Shown here: positions 1 through 11,893 of the stretch, one piece after another
How positions within the stretch are numbered: the stretch's first letter is position 1
Layout of the letters: each line of letters begins with the position of its first letter
From: Allomyces macrogynus ATCC 38327
Lineage: Eukaryota; Blastocladiomycota; Blastocladiomycetes; Blastocladiales; Blastocladiaceae
Direction of reading: 5' to 3'
Length of the DNA stretch: 64,000 bases
Assembly: GCA_000151295.1 (NCBI GenBank)
Contig: GG745350.1
Span: 110,088-174,087, forward strand
The notes under the pieces: model-generated
What the model was told of the DNA's origin: nothing
What the model saw: only the letters and a program-made list of their open reading frames with translations
Database searches by the model: none
Program-made: the position numbers and the translations under genes

Positions 1-1106
1 AGAAGACGCTGTCCAAATGGTCAGGATGCGACGAATACGTGATCAGATTTGGAACGGTCGAATTCATGAGGTAGAACATGGTCATGGCCGTGATGGGCCA
101 GTTCAGCGGGAAGGGAGCATAGTCCGGACGAGAGTCGGTCGCGATGAGCACGCGCTGGTCGCTCATGTTCGCGATATCAACCGAGAGCAAGTTTCCAGCG
201 GTCGTGGCAACAATGACGCGGTACGAAGCGGTGCCATCAATCGCGCAGCTCGTCATAACCTCGTTCAGGTGCGTGAGCACCGTCACAGCCTGCATCTATG
301 ATGAGGGGAACCGCGAGTGAACCCACTTGGTGCCAAAACGTCTCATGGCCGGCAAGCACAATGCCATTCGGCGGTATCATCGTACCTTTTGCAACACGAC
401 CGAGTCGAGCTGGGAAACAATGCGATAGATTTGAGCCACACCGCCCTTCTGCAAGAGCGCAACAATACGGTCGCCAATGATCGACGTGCCCGCACAAATT
501 CCGACCGCGTCTTCGTCACCCTCCCACGCCGCCGCCACTTTTTCGAGCCGACCCGGCTTGTCCACCCAGAAGAGCGCCAGCTCCGACCAAACTGAGGACC
601 ACGCGACAATCCATGGCGTGCCAGGAATTGCAGCTGTCCATTTTACACGTCCAAATGGTACCCGCGCACGCACGTGGCCCGTCATGATGCGCGCGATCCA
701 TTTCCGAGAGCAGCGATGGGCCCGAAAACAAGAGGGCGGCAAGTATGATCGCGTTGACGACAAGAACGAGGCTGATCGCAATTGTTGAGACATGGGCAGG
801 GCCAAAAACAACATAAATCGGTGGAGACGCTCCACGTTGCCGTGGAGCGGGCAATTCTGGGCCGTCAGGGTCAACGTGGTCGTCGGCACTCATGAGCGCT
901 CGTGTCACGTCGTCAGTCGTTGGTGCGGCCGTCGTGGCGATTGTGGTCCATCGCCGTCGGCTTGGACTGGGCGACCGCTCGTTATGAAGAGTAGTGAAAT
1001 CCTCGGCGCGCAGCTCGAGCATTTGGATGGATTCGCCTTTGGGTGCACGAGTGAACGGGAATCTGACCAACGTTAGCTTGCTGCAGGCTGCTGGTGCTGT
1101 GGTCAT
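1..1106 (-). CDS. Type II single-pass membrane protein, 3' part missing
   Basis: Exons read on the minus strand: 1106..674, 591..386 and 295..1, continuing off the left edge. The frame stays open across two introns with donors GTGCGT and GTACGA and acceptors CAG and TAG. The N-terminal part is charged and Pro/Ser-rich. One strong membrane helix follows (core VSTIAISLVLVVNAIILAAL), and after it a presumably lumenal or extracellular region with short repeated hydrophobic strands such as SIIGDRIVALLQKG and YRVIVATTAGNLL. That alternation recalls a beta-propeller, but I recognise no family. In-frame Met codons at about 1022 and 890 are alternative starts. The product is unknown; the splice model is well supported by frame continuity. 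Confidence 0.6.
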
Positions 1107-2276
1107 GGAAACACTGACACAAACAGACCCTTGCCATGATCCCCGTCGAGCCCTCGCTCGGGTCCGTTTGCGCTTAGTTGCATCGTTGGTTGGTGCCCGT
1201 CATTTGACATGGTCCACTAGGCCGCTTGCAGAGGTGACGTTCGGAGCGGCCTCGCCGGCCATGGAGATGGACATCCAAGTCTTCTGCGCCAAACGCATGA
1301 CCGTGTTTCTGTTCGTTTTGATGCTGATCACTGTCCACAGGAGCCAGAATACATCCAAAGCTACGCTTGATCAGGAGAACGAACTGAAACAACACATTCT
1401 CAGCTCGTCTTTGCCACCCCCATCTTCTCACAGCCCGGCTGTCCGACTTCTTCAATCAAAATTCAAAAGAACAACAAAAAATGAATCGGTCAGGCTCTCG
1501 AAGACATCAGCAAGTCCACTTGGCTCCAGAACTGAGGTCGAGCAGGACTGCAGGCCTATTTGTTAGAACCGCCAAAGCCCCACCGCCTCCTGATCCGTAA
1601 TGATCAGTTGGTCCGTTCCCCGCCCGTCACCAAGAGTAAGGGCCAAGAATTGTATGTATAAAGGTTTTCCACCACCTTTGGGAGACACCACGTGACTGGG
1701 CGACGATTAGTGGTTGCGCATGGTTTGGTTTGGGGAGTAACCCTCGGTCCCCGTCCAGAGACGCGACCACGGCTTGAATGGCGCACGTTGGTACGCTTCA
1801 TGGCGCGTAACGAGGGCTGAGTTGAAGGGCGCAGATGCAACGTGATTGACGATCATTCGCGGCGGTTTGAGAAGGAATGTTTTGTCGTGAATTGAATAGC
1901 GAAGACAGGGATCGTATTGGGACAAGCAGAACATTTGATAACTCTGTGCCCGTTGGGTTGGAAAACCAGATACGCCAAGTATGAGCGAGCAACGGTGAAC
2001 AATGAAGAACGCAAACCAATTGCTGAGCAGAAGTGATCACAATGACGATCAGGCGGTTTGAAGGCACAGACAAGGTAGTAGCGCGCATCGCCACACACTG
2101 TAACTGGCGAATGGCAGCGTGTGGAAGGAGCATGGCCAGCAGCAATAGTCAACAGTCAACAACACGATCCGAGCACCTCGATGCGGCCGCCTGCCGCCGC
2201 TCAGAATCTGCGGTCCGCAACCTGATTCCCCAAGCCATAGGCTTGTCAAGAGACGTGGCAACGATTGATCCTGTAT
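1107..2276. other. Intergenic stretch, no gene seen
   Basis: This lies between the start of the partial membrane-protein gene and the 3' end of the ligase relic. Open frames are short, mutually overlapping and show no family motif. It should hold the promoter of the leftmost gene. Nothing more can be supported. Confidence 0.5.
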
Positions 2277-5200
2277 TTACATGACGGGAAAGATCCGATC
2301 ATCCCCAGCAGACCGAAGCATGCGCGCCGTCAACGTCTCAGGCAACAGCGTCTGCTCCTCGCAGCACCGCGCGACCCACTCGGGCGTGATAGTGAACTTG
2401 AACCCCTGCAAGTCACGACCACGGTGACGCGTCAGTCTCCATCCCTCACGCCCCTTCCCACCCACGTCGGAACAAAAAGACAATTACGTCCGGCAACTTG
2501 CTCGCCCGCTCCTCAACCAACACATGTGTGACCGCCCTCGACGCCGCGGATGTCAAGACATCACTCGCGACCTCAGCACCATACACCGTCAACCTGGCAA
2601 TCTCCATGGCCAATTTCGCACTCGGCACCCAACGCGCGCGTCGTCACGTCCCCAACGACCGCATACATGTGCAGGAAGACGCGCATCCCATCAAATCAAC
2701 GCCTGGGGAACCCGTCGAATTAAAGTACCGCACGCGCAGCCCTTCGAGCTGCGCGACTTTCTTTGCGCGGTCGGCACGGATCGCCGGGTTCCCGGCCCAT
2801 GACATTCGCGTCGCACTGCGCGAGACACGGCGTGTCGAGGTCGATCCCCGCAAAACGACATGGCGAACCGCGGCGGAAGGTCGTCGTCGTCATCGGCGGC
2901 GACGGCAGCAGCGGTGGGCGCGGTCCATGTACTCGAGCAGCCGCGCAACCTGCTTGTCGTTCGCGATTGGCACTGTGTAGTGGTCGCCCCACTCGTCAGA
3001 CTCGGCGCGCAGCCGCGCCTGCATGGTCGGAGTCATGAACAGGTAAGCGTCGGGCGCTGGTGGGATCCACTGCTTGGCGGCAACGCAGTCAAGCAGGTGA
3101 TCGGCGCGAATCTGGCGCGTTTCCGGAACGACGAGGCCGCGTACGAAGTCGGTTCGACAGCCGACGCGGCCGCCGCGGTTTTCCGGCGTTTCTTGGGCTC
3201 CGACGGCGCCACGGCCATGACTTTCCCGCCAAATTTCTGCACGAGCTCGCACAGCGCCTTGGCCGACAACGGGTCGTCCTTGGTCCCGTCCCTCGTGCAG
3301 ACGAAAAATGCCATATCGTCAAACAGCGGCCTGACCAAAGCGTTGCGATCGAACAGGTGGAACGCCGACAAAATCGTGCGGTCCTTGGTGCGCTTGACCC
3401 CCTTTTAACCACTTCCTTTGCCCGCACCCGACAGCCGTGAAAATCTCGGCGGTCGGTGCACGCACGAGCCGCCCTTGCGTCTTGGTCCACATCTCATTCA
3501 TGTCATCAGGACATGGCCTCGGCCGGATCCTTGCGAATCCGGCGCACGTGCGGAAACCGCGATGCTGCGCCAGCCTTGAAGTCCTCGGCCGCGGCAGGTT
3601 CCGCGGCAATCACTCCGAGCGCCATCCCGCGCACCGGGAAAATATACACGCCCGGCCGTTCCTTGGAATTGCCCATGTCGTCAGCCCATGGTGGCGGCGG
3701 CAAATTCACGGGCACCGTCAGCGCCGACGGCCCAGGAGCCATGGCGGCGGTATTGCCGTTCGCGAGATTCGGGTACTCGTCGCAGATGGCCGCATGCAAG
3801 TCGTCCAGTTGCTGGATCGTGTATCCGGACCCGACGCTCGCAAACGAGACCCACGTGTCCTCGCCGTTCCGCCCCGCCCCCGGGTTCCACAAACCGAGCA
3901 AAAAGTGACTGAACCGGTTCCCGCGCTTCGCTTCCCTTCGCTCCACGACGCGCCTATGATCGCCAAATCCATCGGCTCTGCGAGTTCGTTGCTGTAGTCG
4001 GTCTTGACTTTCAGCCAGCACCCCGGCCGCTCGCCAGGCAAGTACATCGACGTCGGGTCGACGACGAGCCCCTCCCCCTTGGACTCGTAAATGGCCTTGA
4101 GCTGCACGAGCACGTCGTTCGGCGTCGTGCACTCAACCACGGGCAAGATCTCGAACCACCCGACACGCGGATGGAAAAACTGGCGCAGTGAGAGGCCGGT
4201 CGGCAAGGGCGCGGTGCTGCAACGACCCGCCCTGCGCGAAAAGCAGGTCAATGCAGTAGTACCACGGGTGCGTGGCGAGCGTGCCGGCATCCATCGCATC
4301 CGACTGTTGCGCGGCGCGCAGCGTGCCAAACGAATAGCTCTTCCAGTCGACGGCGTTGCGCGTATAAAACTTGGACTCGCCGTCCCTGTAGTAGATTATG
4401 ATCCGCTCGCCGTCCACCTTCTCTTGGCACCAGATGGGCGACTGGAACCGCGCGAGTTTTTCGGGTAACAGGTTGAGCCGGTCGCCCTTGAACCCGAGAA
4501 TGGGGCAGAACGGGACCATGGCCTGCAACGCCTCATCGTGTGCGGTCAAGGACGCAGCACGGTCAATCAATCTCGTCGCAACCGCATGCAAGTCCGAGGA
4601 CGTGGTAAACAGCTACATCGCCGACGGGTGCACTCCTTCAAGGCAGCCCGCTCCGACATGCTGAGCTTCAAGTCTTTGAGGACCACGCGCAACCACCACT
4701 TGGTTTCCTTGGGAGTCGATAACGCCCGCTGCGCGACCAATCTTTCGCGCGCGCGTCACCCGTCGCGGCCGCCGCCGCGAGCGCATCAAGTTTGGCGTCC
4801 ACGTCGGTCACGACCACCGATCCGGACCCGGCGACTGCCGTGGGCATGCGCGGAGCCAGCACGCCGTAGGCGACCGCGGCAAAGTCGCCGTGCGACCCCG
4901 TGGCCCGCCCTTGGCGCGCGCCAGTTTTTCAGGGTGCGATTGTCGTTGCCGGCTTCCAGTAAGTGCAGCGCGTCCTTGATGCACTTGGCGAGTGCGGCTT
5001 CCTTGAGCTTGTAGACGCCGCGTGCGCGGTCGTGCGCGGGTAAGAGCAGACGGAGCACGGCACTGGCCTCGACTGGGTCGCGGCGCGCGTGCACACGATC
5101 GAGGAGCCTGGTGGACAGGTGACATGCACGTTAGCATCCATGGGTTGTTTCGATTATAGCGCGTGAGCAGCACGGGGGCGGATGGCAACGCACCCGCGAC

Positions 5201-5333
5201 TTACCTTGTGCGTGACGTCTTGCGCGCTCTCGTGCGCCTTGTCGAGAAAGTCCGTGAACTGGCTCCATCGCAATGGCTGCAGCGGCACCGCAGCTTCGGG
5301 CGCGGCGCGAGCGTTATGCGCCAGGTACGCCAT
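2277..5333 (-). pseudogene. LIG4: Decayed ATP-dependent DNA ligase IV
   Basis: The relic is colinear with the NHEJ ligase Lig4, which seals double-strand breaks with Xrcc4/Lif1. From Met at 5333: N-terminal helical domain (WSQFTDFLDKAHESAQ), a donor GTGCGT after SRG, then LLPAHDRARGVYKLKEAALAK, GDFAAVAYGVLAPRMP and KWWLRVVLKDLKLSMSERAA. Nucleotidyl motif I is KVDGER, motif IV EGLVVDP, motif V WLKVKTDY. An OB-fold tail follows (RFPHVRRIRKDPAEAM), then two BRCT domains ending KFTITPEWVARCCEEQ. The frame breaks repeatedly: near 4895 in a G run, 4625, about 4210, 3920, 3520 and 3150. A TAG lies in frame near 4613, and about 40 codons are missing after FYTRNA, including the conserved DGE motif. 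Codon and CpG content still look like a gene, so decay is recent or partly due to sequence errors. Confidence 0.8.
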
Positions 5334-5831
5334 GGCTGGTACGGGAGCAGATGGTCGGGTTCAAGGCGGCCGGCTGCAATTAGTATTAGCGTCTTGGTGG
5401 TCGATCGCAACTCGCGAGGAAGGTGCGCAGCTGTTGAGTAGGGAGTCGAAGAAAACACCCTCAACCAGCAACGGACTTGTCGGCAGAGAAACATCAGCAA
5501 CACAACACATCTCATACACACGAGTGCAAACGGGTGCACACTCAGCGAGATAACATAATCAGCACGGAAGGCCCATAAGGATGTTGGTCTATTTTGAACC
5601 AGACGCGACCACTGCGAGAAGCAACGCAACACGAAATAATACAACCCCCCAAGCAGCAACCGACCCGACCGAGCCAAGAAACCCGGCCGCGGCCGCTTCC
5701 GACACGCGCAAAAAATATGAAATGCTAATCAAAACCAACATGGTCCCCAAAAACGAAATGCAAACGAGTTCTCGAAACATCCTTCCTTCTCCGACGCGCA
5801 CGCAGCGCGCCCAACGAGCAAGCAGCAAGAC

Positions 5832-8800
5832 TTACTCCATCTTCGAGCCAACGACATCGAGCGATCCGGCGGTCGTGCCCTTGAACGCCGTGATCACCTG
5901 GAACTGCGGCACAATCGCCTGCACCTTGGCCCAGTTGGCGGCCACACGCTTGTCGCGAATATCCGACGCATGGCGCTGCGCCAACTTGTTGCGGCGCGAC
6001 GGGACCGGCCAGAGCTTGGCCGTGAGCTCAAACGACCAGATGCGGAAGATGAAGACCTTGACGACATCGAGGAACGCCATGTAACCGAGCGACACAGCCA
6101 TGATGCCAATACCCCAGGCGGCGCCAATCGGCTTGGCCTCCATGGCCTCCCACCCGAAGATGCACATGAACATGGCAAAGACCTGAGTGCCGCCGACAGC
6201 GAGCGTGAACCACAGACCGGGCAGCGACTTCCAGAAGTAGGTGCCGACACGCGTCGAGAAAATGACGAAATGCGGGCACGACGAAATCTGCAGGTACATG
6301 ACCGAGTGCACGTGCGTGGCCACCGACGCGTCGGTCTCCGTGGGCCAGTGCGCGGTCGCAACCCAGTAGTGGCCAAACGACGCGATCGTAAGCAAGATGC
6401 CGAGCACCGTCGACATGAAAATCAGCTGGCCAATACGCCACTTGTCGGGACGGTACGAGATCTTGGCGTTGTCAATGGCAATCACAAGCGTCGCCGCGTC
6501 GTTGAGCACGGCAATCAAGATGATGAGACGGTTCGGGAGCGTGAAATCGTAGATGATGATCGACAAGAAGAAGAAGATCAGGAAGTGGATCGTCGACGTG
6601 ATACGGTAGATGGCGTAGGAGCGCATGCGCTGGAAGATGGCGCGCGACGTCTTGATACCATCGACAATCGTCGAGAGACCGGGGGCGAGCAGCACAATAT
6701 CGGCGGCCGAACGAGCAGCGTCCGTGCAGCCCTCGACAGCGATACCAACGTTGGCCTTCTTGAGCGCGGGCGCGTCGTTGACACCGTCACCAGTCATACC
6801 AACGAGATAGCCCTTGCGCTGAAGCAGCTCGACGACACGGTACTTGTGCTCGGGCGTGACCTGGCCGAAACCGTCCGAGTGCTCGCAACGGCGAGTCAGC
6901 TCGTCCTCCGAGGCCTTGGGGTCAACGAGACGCGACGCGTTGAGAATGCAGCGCTGCATGCCGAGACGACGCGCGACTTCCTTGCCAATAATAACCTGGT
7001 CACCGGTGATCATCTTGACGTCGACACCGAGCTTCTTGCACTCGGCAATCGTGTGCGCCGAGTCCGGGCGCGGCGGGTCGAGCAGCGAAATCAGACCAAC
7101 GAGCTCAAAGTTGCCATCGGCGCGCGTGCGAGCGACACCAAGCGCACGGAGACCGCGCTGCGCAAAGTCGACGACGGCCTGTTCAGCCTCCTGGTGGCCA
7201 CCGCACAGGCGGATGACGACCTGTGGGGCACCCTTGATGCACTCGAAAATCTCGCCCGTCTCGAGGTTCTGCACCTTGGCGCGCGTGTACTTGTCGTTCG
7301 GGTTGAACGGCATAAACTTGAGCACCTTGAAGCCGGGAATCTTGTGCTCCTGGCCCTTGGGCAGGTTCTTGAGCAGCTCGACGCGCTCGAGAGCTGCGCC
7401 GCGGACGGCAAGTTCAATCGCGTCCTTGGCTCCGGGCTCCGACGCAAAGTAGGACTGCAGCAGCAGGTCGTCCTCGGTGTAGCCGTTGGTCAGGTAGGGC
7501 TTGTCGAACGACAGCTCGTTGAGCGTGAGCGTGCCCGTCTTGTCGGAGCAGAGAATCGAGACCGACGCAAACTCCTCAATGGCCGGAAGACGCTTGACAA
7601 TGACCTGCTTGGTCGCGAGCTGCTTGGCGCCGACGGCCATGGTCACCGACAGTACCGTGGGCAGACCGACAGGAATGGCGGCAATCGTGAGCACGACGAC
7701 CTGGTCGAGCGTCTCGAGCCACGCCTTCTTCTGAATCGCCAGACGGACAATTAGAATGATCGCGACGAAGCCGATGGTCATGTAGATAAGGTAGTTGCCG
7801 ATCTGGCCAATGATCTTCTGGAAATGGCCCTCCTCGTTGGTGATGGAGATCAGGTTCGCGGCACGGCCAATGAACGTGTGGTCACCGGTCTTGGCGACAA
7901 CGGCGAGCATCTGGCCCTGCTTGATGATCGACGACGAGTAGACGACCTGGCCCTTGCCGCGCGTCACAGGCAGCGACTCACCCGTCAGGGCAGCCTGGTC
8001 GACCTTGAGACCGTCATCAACCTCCTCGCCCGTCGCGCCAATACCGAGCAGACGGCAATCGGCGGGGACAATGTCACCGAGACGCAGAACGATCACATCG
8101 CCGGGCACGAGCTCGCGCACAGGCACCTCGACAAGGTGAGCGTCACGCCAGACACGCGCGTTCGAGGCCAGGTTCGACTTGAGCGCCTCGAGCGCCGACT
8201 CGGCCTTGGACTCTTCGGCAAAACCGACAAAGGCGTTGATGATGAGCAGCGCGAGCAGAATACCGAAATCGGGCTAGTGATCGGAGAAAGGATGAGAAAG
8301 TCAGTCAAATGTTGGTCGAAAAAAAGGGCGCTGCTTTCAGGCACGGCGAGCCACGGCCACCAAGCATCGCGTCTTCCCCGCACATGCGCGCTAGCACCCA
8401 GCCACGTGCAAGCCACCGGGAGGAAAAAGGCGCCGGGCCGTGCAGCTGCAACACGCCGATGCGGCGCGATACTGTGGCCTATGGCACGCCGCCGACTGAA
8501 CAGACAAACGACTAGAAAACGTACCCAGTGGCCGAGGACACCGGAGATGATACAGGCAATCTCAATCAGGTAGGAAATCGAGCCGGTGAAGTAGAGCAGG
8601 AACTTGACGAGCGGCGACTGGCGCTGCTCGATAATCTCGTTGTAGCCCCACTGCGTGAGCCGCGCCTGGTACTCGGCGGCCGTCAGACCCGTCTTGTGGT
8701 CGGTGTGCAGCTGCGCCTCGAGCTCGGGCGAAATCTCGTCGCCCTCCATGTTGACGTGCTCATGGTCGCCGGCATCGGCCTTCTTGGTGAGCGGCTTGGC

Positions 8801-9024
8801 CTCCTCGCGCGCGTGCGGCTGGTCGCGCGCCGCGATGTCGACCACGGTGGAGTCTGGAAGTGGAAGAGTGGTCGATGGTGGTCAGTGTTGAGGTCATGAA
8901 CAGAGTTGCTGTGAGGCGAGGTGGGCCAGGCGAGCGTCGCTTGGATGCGTGCAGCTGGGCGAGCGACCGCGAATCGGCCTGACACACTTGTGGAAACGTG
9001 TGGAAACGCACCGTTGTTGGTCAT
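5832..9024 (-). CDS. PMA1: Plasma-membrane H+-transporting P-type ATPase
   Basis: Exons 9024..9012, 8853..8525 and 8273..5832 encode 927 residues. This is a P3A ATPase that pumps protons out of the cell and energises secondary transport. Visible signatures are TGES near residue 211, IPVGLP in helix M4, the phosphorylated-Asp motif DKTGTLT near 358-364, MITGDQ, and TGDGVNDAPALKKANVG in the hinge. About ten hydrophobic helices flank them, and the length matches fungal Pma1 (about 900-1000). The first coding exon is only 13 nt (MTNN plus one base), joined through a 158-nt intron to STVVDIAARDQ. The second intron falls after GVLGHW and rejoins PDFGILLALL, as expected for the family. Its proton gradient would drive the Na+/H+ antiporter encoded at 16574-19026. 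Confidence 0.95.
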
Positions 9025-11893
9025 GGTGACGGTCCCGACCCCACTGGTGCTGGTGCAAGTTGGTGCAAGGCAGCGGACGCAAGTCGGTCGTCGGGTGGTC
9101 GGTGTGCGAAGAGCTCGGCGGCAGCAGCGAACGGCAGCGAGCAACGGGTAGCGCAGACGTGACGACGGCGTGCAGCAGGTGCGGCAGCAGCAGTCGCGGG
9201 CGCTCTCGAAGATGCAGCAGTCGGTCGCAGCAGGCAAGTGCACTTGGGCGCTTGGTGGGGAGAGGGAGCGAGGGGCGGCGGGTGTGCGCCGGTTTTGTGG
9301 GGGCCGGCCGCCGGCTTGACTTGTTGTGGGGGTGGTTGGTAGCGGGCCGGTTTGCCGGACTGAACTGCGCTCAAGGCGCAACGCTGCTGCTGCTTGCTGC
9401 TGCTGCACTGGCGAAAGCGCACATGGGGTGCGCTCCCGCTGGCTTGACCTGTTGCCAGAACCCACCAGTGACCGGTCGCCTCGCGCGAGGGAAGCGAAGC
9501 TCACACGCGCATCGCATCCCGCGCGCGGAAAATCACTCCCAAATTCGCTCCCCCAGCAGGTCATTCGCCGTGCTGCACGACACTCGGCCACAAGGCGAAA
9601 AGGGGACCGATGGAGGCAAACCTCGCACCAACAAGCCCCAACCGCCGACCAGCCGCGCCTTGTGCTTTCCGCCTCGGCTTTCCACGTGCAAACCACAGAA
9701 AGCCACTCCCTCTGCCAACTTTCTCGCGCAAAACCACAGTGCCAACCACATTGCGCAAATGAAACCATGAACTGTCCAGCCTCGCGCGTCCGGGTCCCAT
9801 GAGCATCGTTGTGCGCGCACTTTCGGCTCGGTCGTTCGACGCACCCCACCACATGTCAAAGTTGACTGGCCACGTTGTGCAAGGCAAGCCAAGCAGTCAT
9901 TTTCCGCCCTGTTTGCCTCCTAGCATTTCTTCGCCATCGTCGCACTGGCGCGCGCCAACATCCTTCGGCCAGTTGGCCAGACATGGGCAGCCAAGGTCCG
10001 CAGGTCATCCCCGTTACCGCAATCGCAGCGCCTCCCTCCACCAGTGCCACCAATCGCGCGGCCCACGCCATCATGAGCGCGTACAGTATCACACCACATG
10101 ATCCAATCCAGAACGGGCCACATGACACCTTCTCGCCCGCGCCTGCGCGCTCCATTCTTAGTCCAGCCTGAACCTGCGACGCGTCGCCGCGCGCGTCCGC
10201 CACAGCCAACGTGCAGCGCAACGTGTTCGAACCAGCCGCATCGGCCCGGCCGGCACCCAACCAGACGGGGAATGAACATTTAGCACGCGTGCATAACCGC
10301 CAACGATGAGCTCGACGAGAGGGCGGGCACGCGCGGTACAAGGGGGCGTCGTCCCCGCAAGCAGCAGGCACGCGCGACCCTTTTGGCCGTGGCGCTTTGG
10401 GGACAAAGACGTGACGCGTCTGAAGCACACACTCGCGTTCAAAAAACACCCTGATTTAGTCTCTGCGGACGCCAATCTTCCAGACGTGTTCCATAACGCG
10501 TCCATGCACAGGTGGTTGGGGTATCCCCAAAAACAGGGGATAATTATCTCGCGCGCAAGTGCATGGGAAATGACCGGGGCGACCCAAGAGCAGGACCTCG
10601 AAAGAAGCACGTTGAGGGGGCGCGCGCCGATCAACGCGCGTCCCTGTCCCCAGCCGCCGACGCGCGTCAGTATTCGTCTGCGGACCGCGTCGTGTTCTTT
10701 ATGTTGACTGCGGCCGTTGCTTGTACGCGTTCTTGTTGGTTTCGGCTGCACCCGGAAGTTCTCGGAATATAAGTGGAAGTGCTGCAGCTGGCGTGTAGAA
10801 AGGTCGAGATAAGGCCCATAGGTTTCTAAGAACATGACGAAGACGCACTGAGTGGGTCCTGCACACTGCATCGATACCGCGCGCGGGTCCTGGGTCCAGT
10901 GCTTGTGATTAGAGCACGAGCGTGTGTATTCGTGCAAAGAAATGGCGATGGTCGAAAGACCAACGCGACGAGAGAAAGTCAGCGACCGCGATACCATCGT
11001 GATCTAGACGGTGATCAGTCGGCGACACGAGACGCGTTGGCCCCGGTTCACCACCAAGACGCGAACCCCATTCGGTCCATTGCCAAAAGGCAAAGGCTCT
11101 TTTTTGACCTGCTCGTGAAGCTACCGCACTTGCAAGTATGAAACCTGGGAAACGACACGATTGGCGGGTCGGCGAAGCATTTGCATGAGCGGATCATGTC
11201 CGAGCGGTGAACCGGTGCCGCGGGGTTGCTCCTGTCTACTTTCTGGAACCTTGTTTCCACAAGCCAGAGTGACCCCAAACGATTGGAAGAGGAGAACAAA
11301 GACTGAGTAGACGAAAGACGAGTGAGGAGCCGAGTAGAAACGCTTGGGAGTGACCACCACGACGAGCCCAGTTCAGAGTGAAGCTGGATCCGACACAGGT
11401 CGACACTGGAGGTGTGCGCGGCGTGGCTCCGCAAAGGACGACGGCGCAGAACGGGAATGAACTGGGGTGCTGCGCGTCGTGGCCATCGCACGGCTGAGAC
11501 AGGGCGGCAGGGACGTCAAAACATTCGACCGCGCCAGAATGAGGAGGGTGTGTTCTTCGAGAGCAGAGTTGTTAGCATGGATCGACGCTGATGAGAGTTT
11601 TGTGGCCTCGCTCTCGCATCACGAAAAGTAAACGAGCGCTGGTGGGAATCGCTTTGATTTGATGGGGAGTGTGCGTCGTGTCGTGGGGGTGCCATGGCCA
11701 TGGTCGGTGACCCATTGTGAGCGCGAGAACGAATCAATCATGTGCGGGGCGGGCGTGCGAGCCGGCTTTGCCAAACAATGCCTGCAAGACTCAGTGCTGA
11801 CGGGCATGCATGGTGCGCGATGATCCAAAACGAAATCCATTTGCCGTGTCGGCAGCAAGGAATACAACACACGATGCGTTCCCAGCCGTGCCT
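9025..11893. other. Long stretch without a recognisable gene
   Basis: This holds the PMA1 promoter on its left side and then about 2.5 kb in which no open frame shows family similarity or a consistent splice model. The longest minus-strand frame (10158..10997) has no recognisable domain. A minus-strand hydrophobic stretch near 10050 looks fortuitous. Near 10515-10545 there is a short palindrome (GGGGTATCCCC) followed by AGGGGATAA. An ncRNA or a fast-evolving gene cannot be excluded. Confidence 0.4.

Noticed and set aside
1..1106. Frameshifts in the leftmost gene
   Set aside because: The frame changes are fully explained by two introns with the standard local splice signals.
5970..7754. Long plus-strand frame (594 codons) opposite PMA1
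   Set aside because: It is an Arg/Asp/Val-rich shadow of the PMA1 coding strand in GC-rich DNA.
9900..10130. Hydrophobic minus-strand segment that looks like a membrane helix
   Set aside because: No start, splice or family support; a single hydrophobic run in GC-rich DNA is expected by chance.
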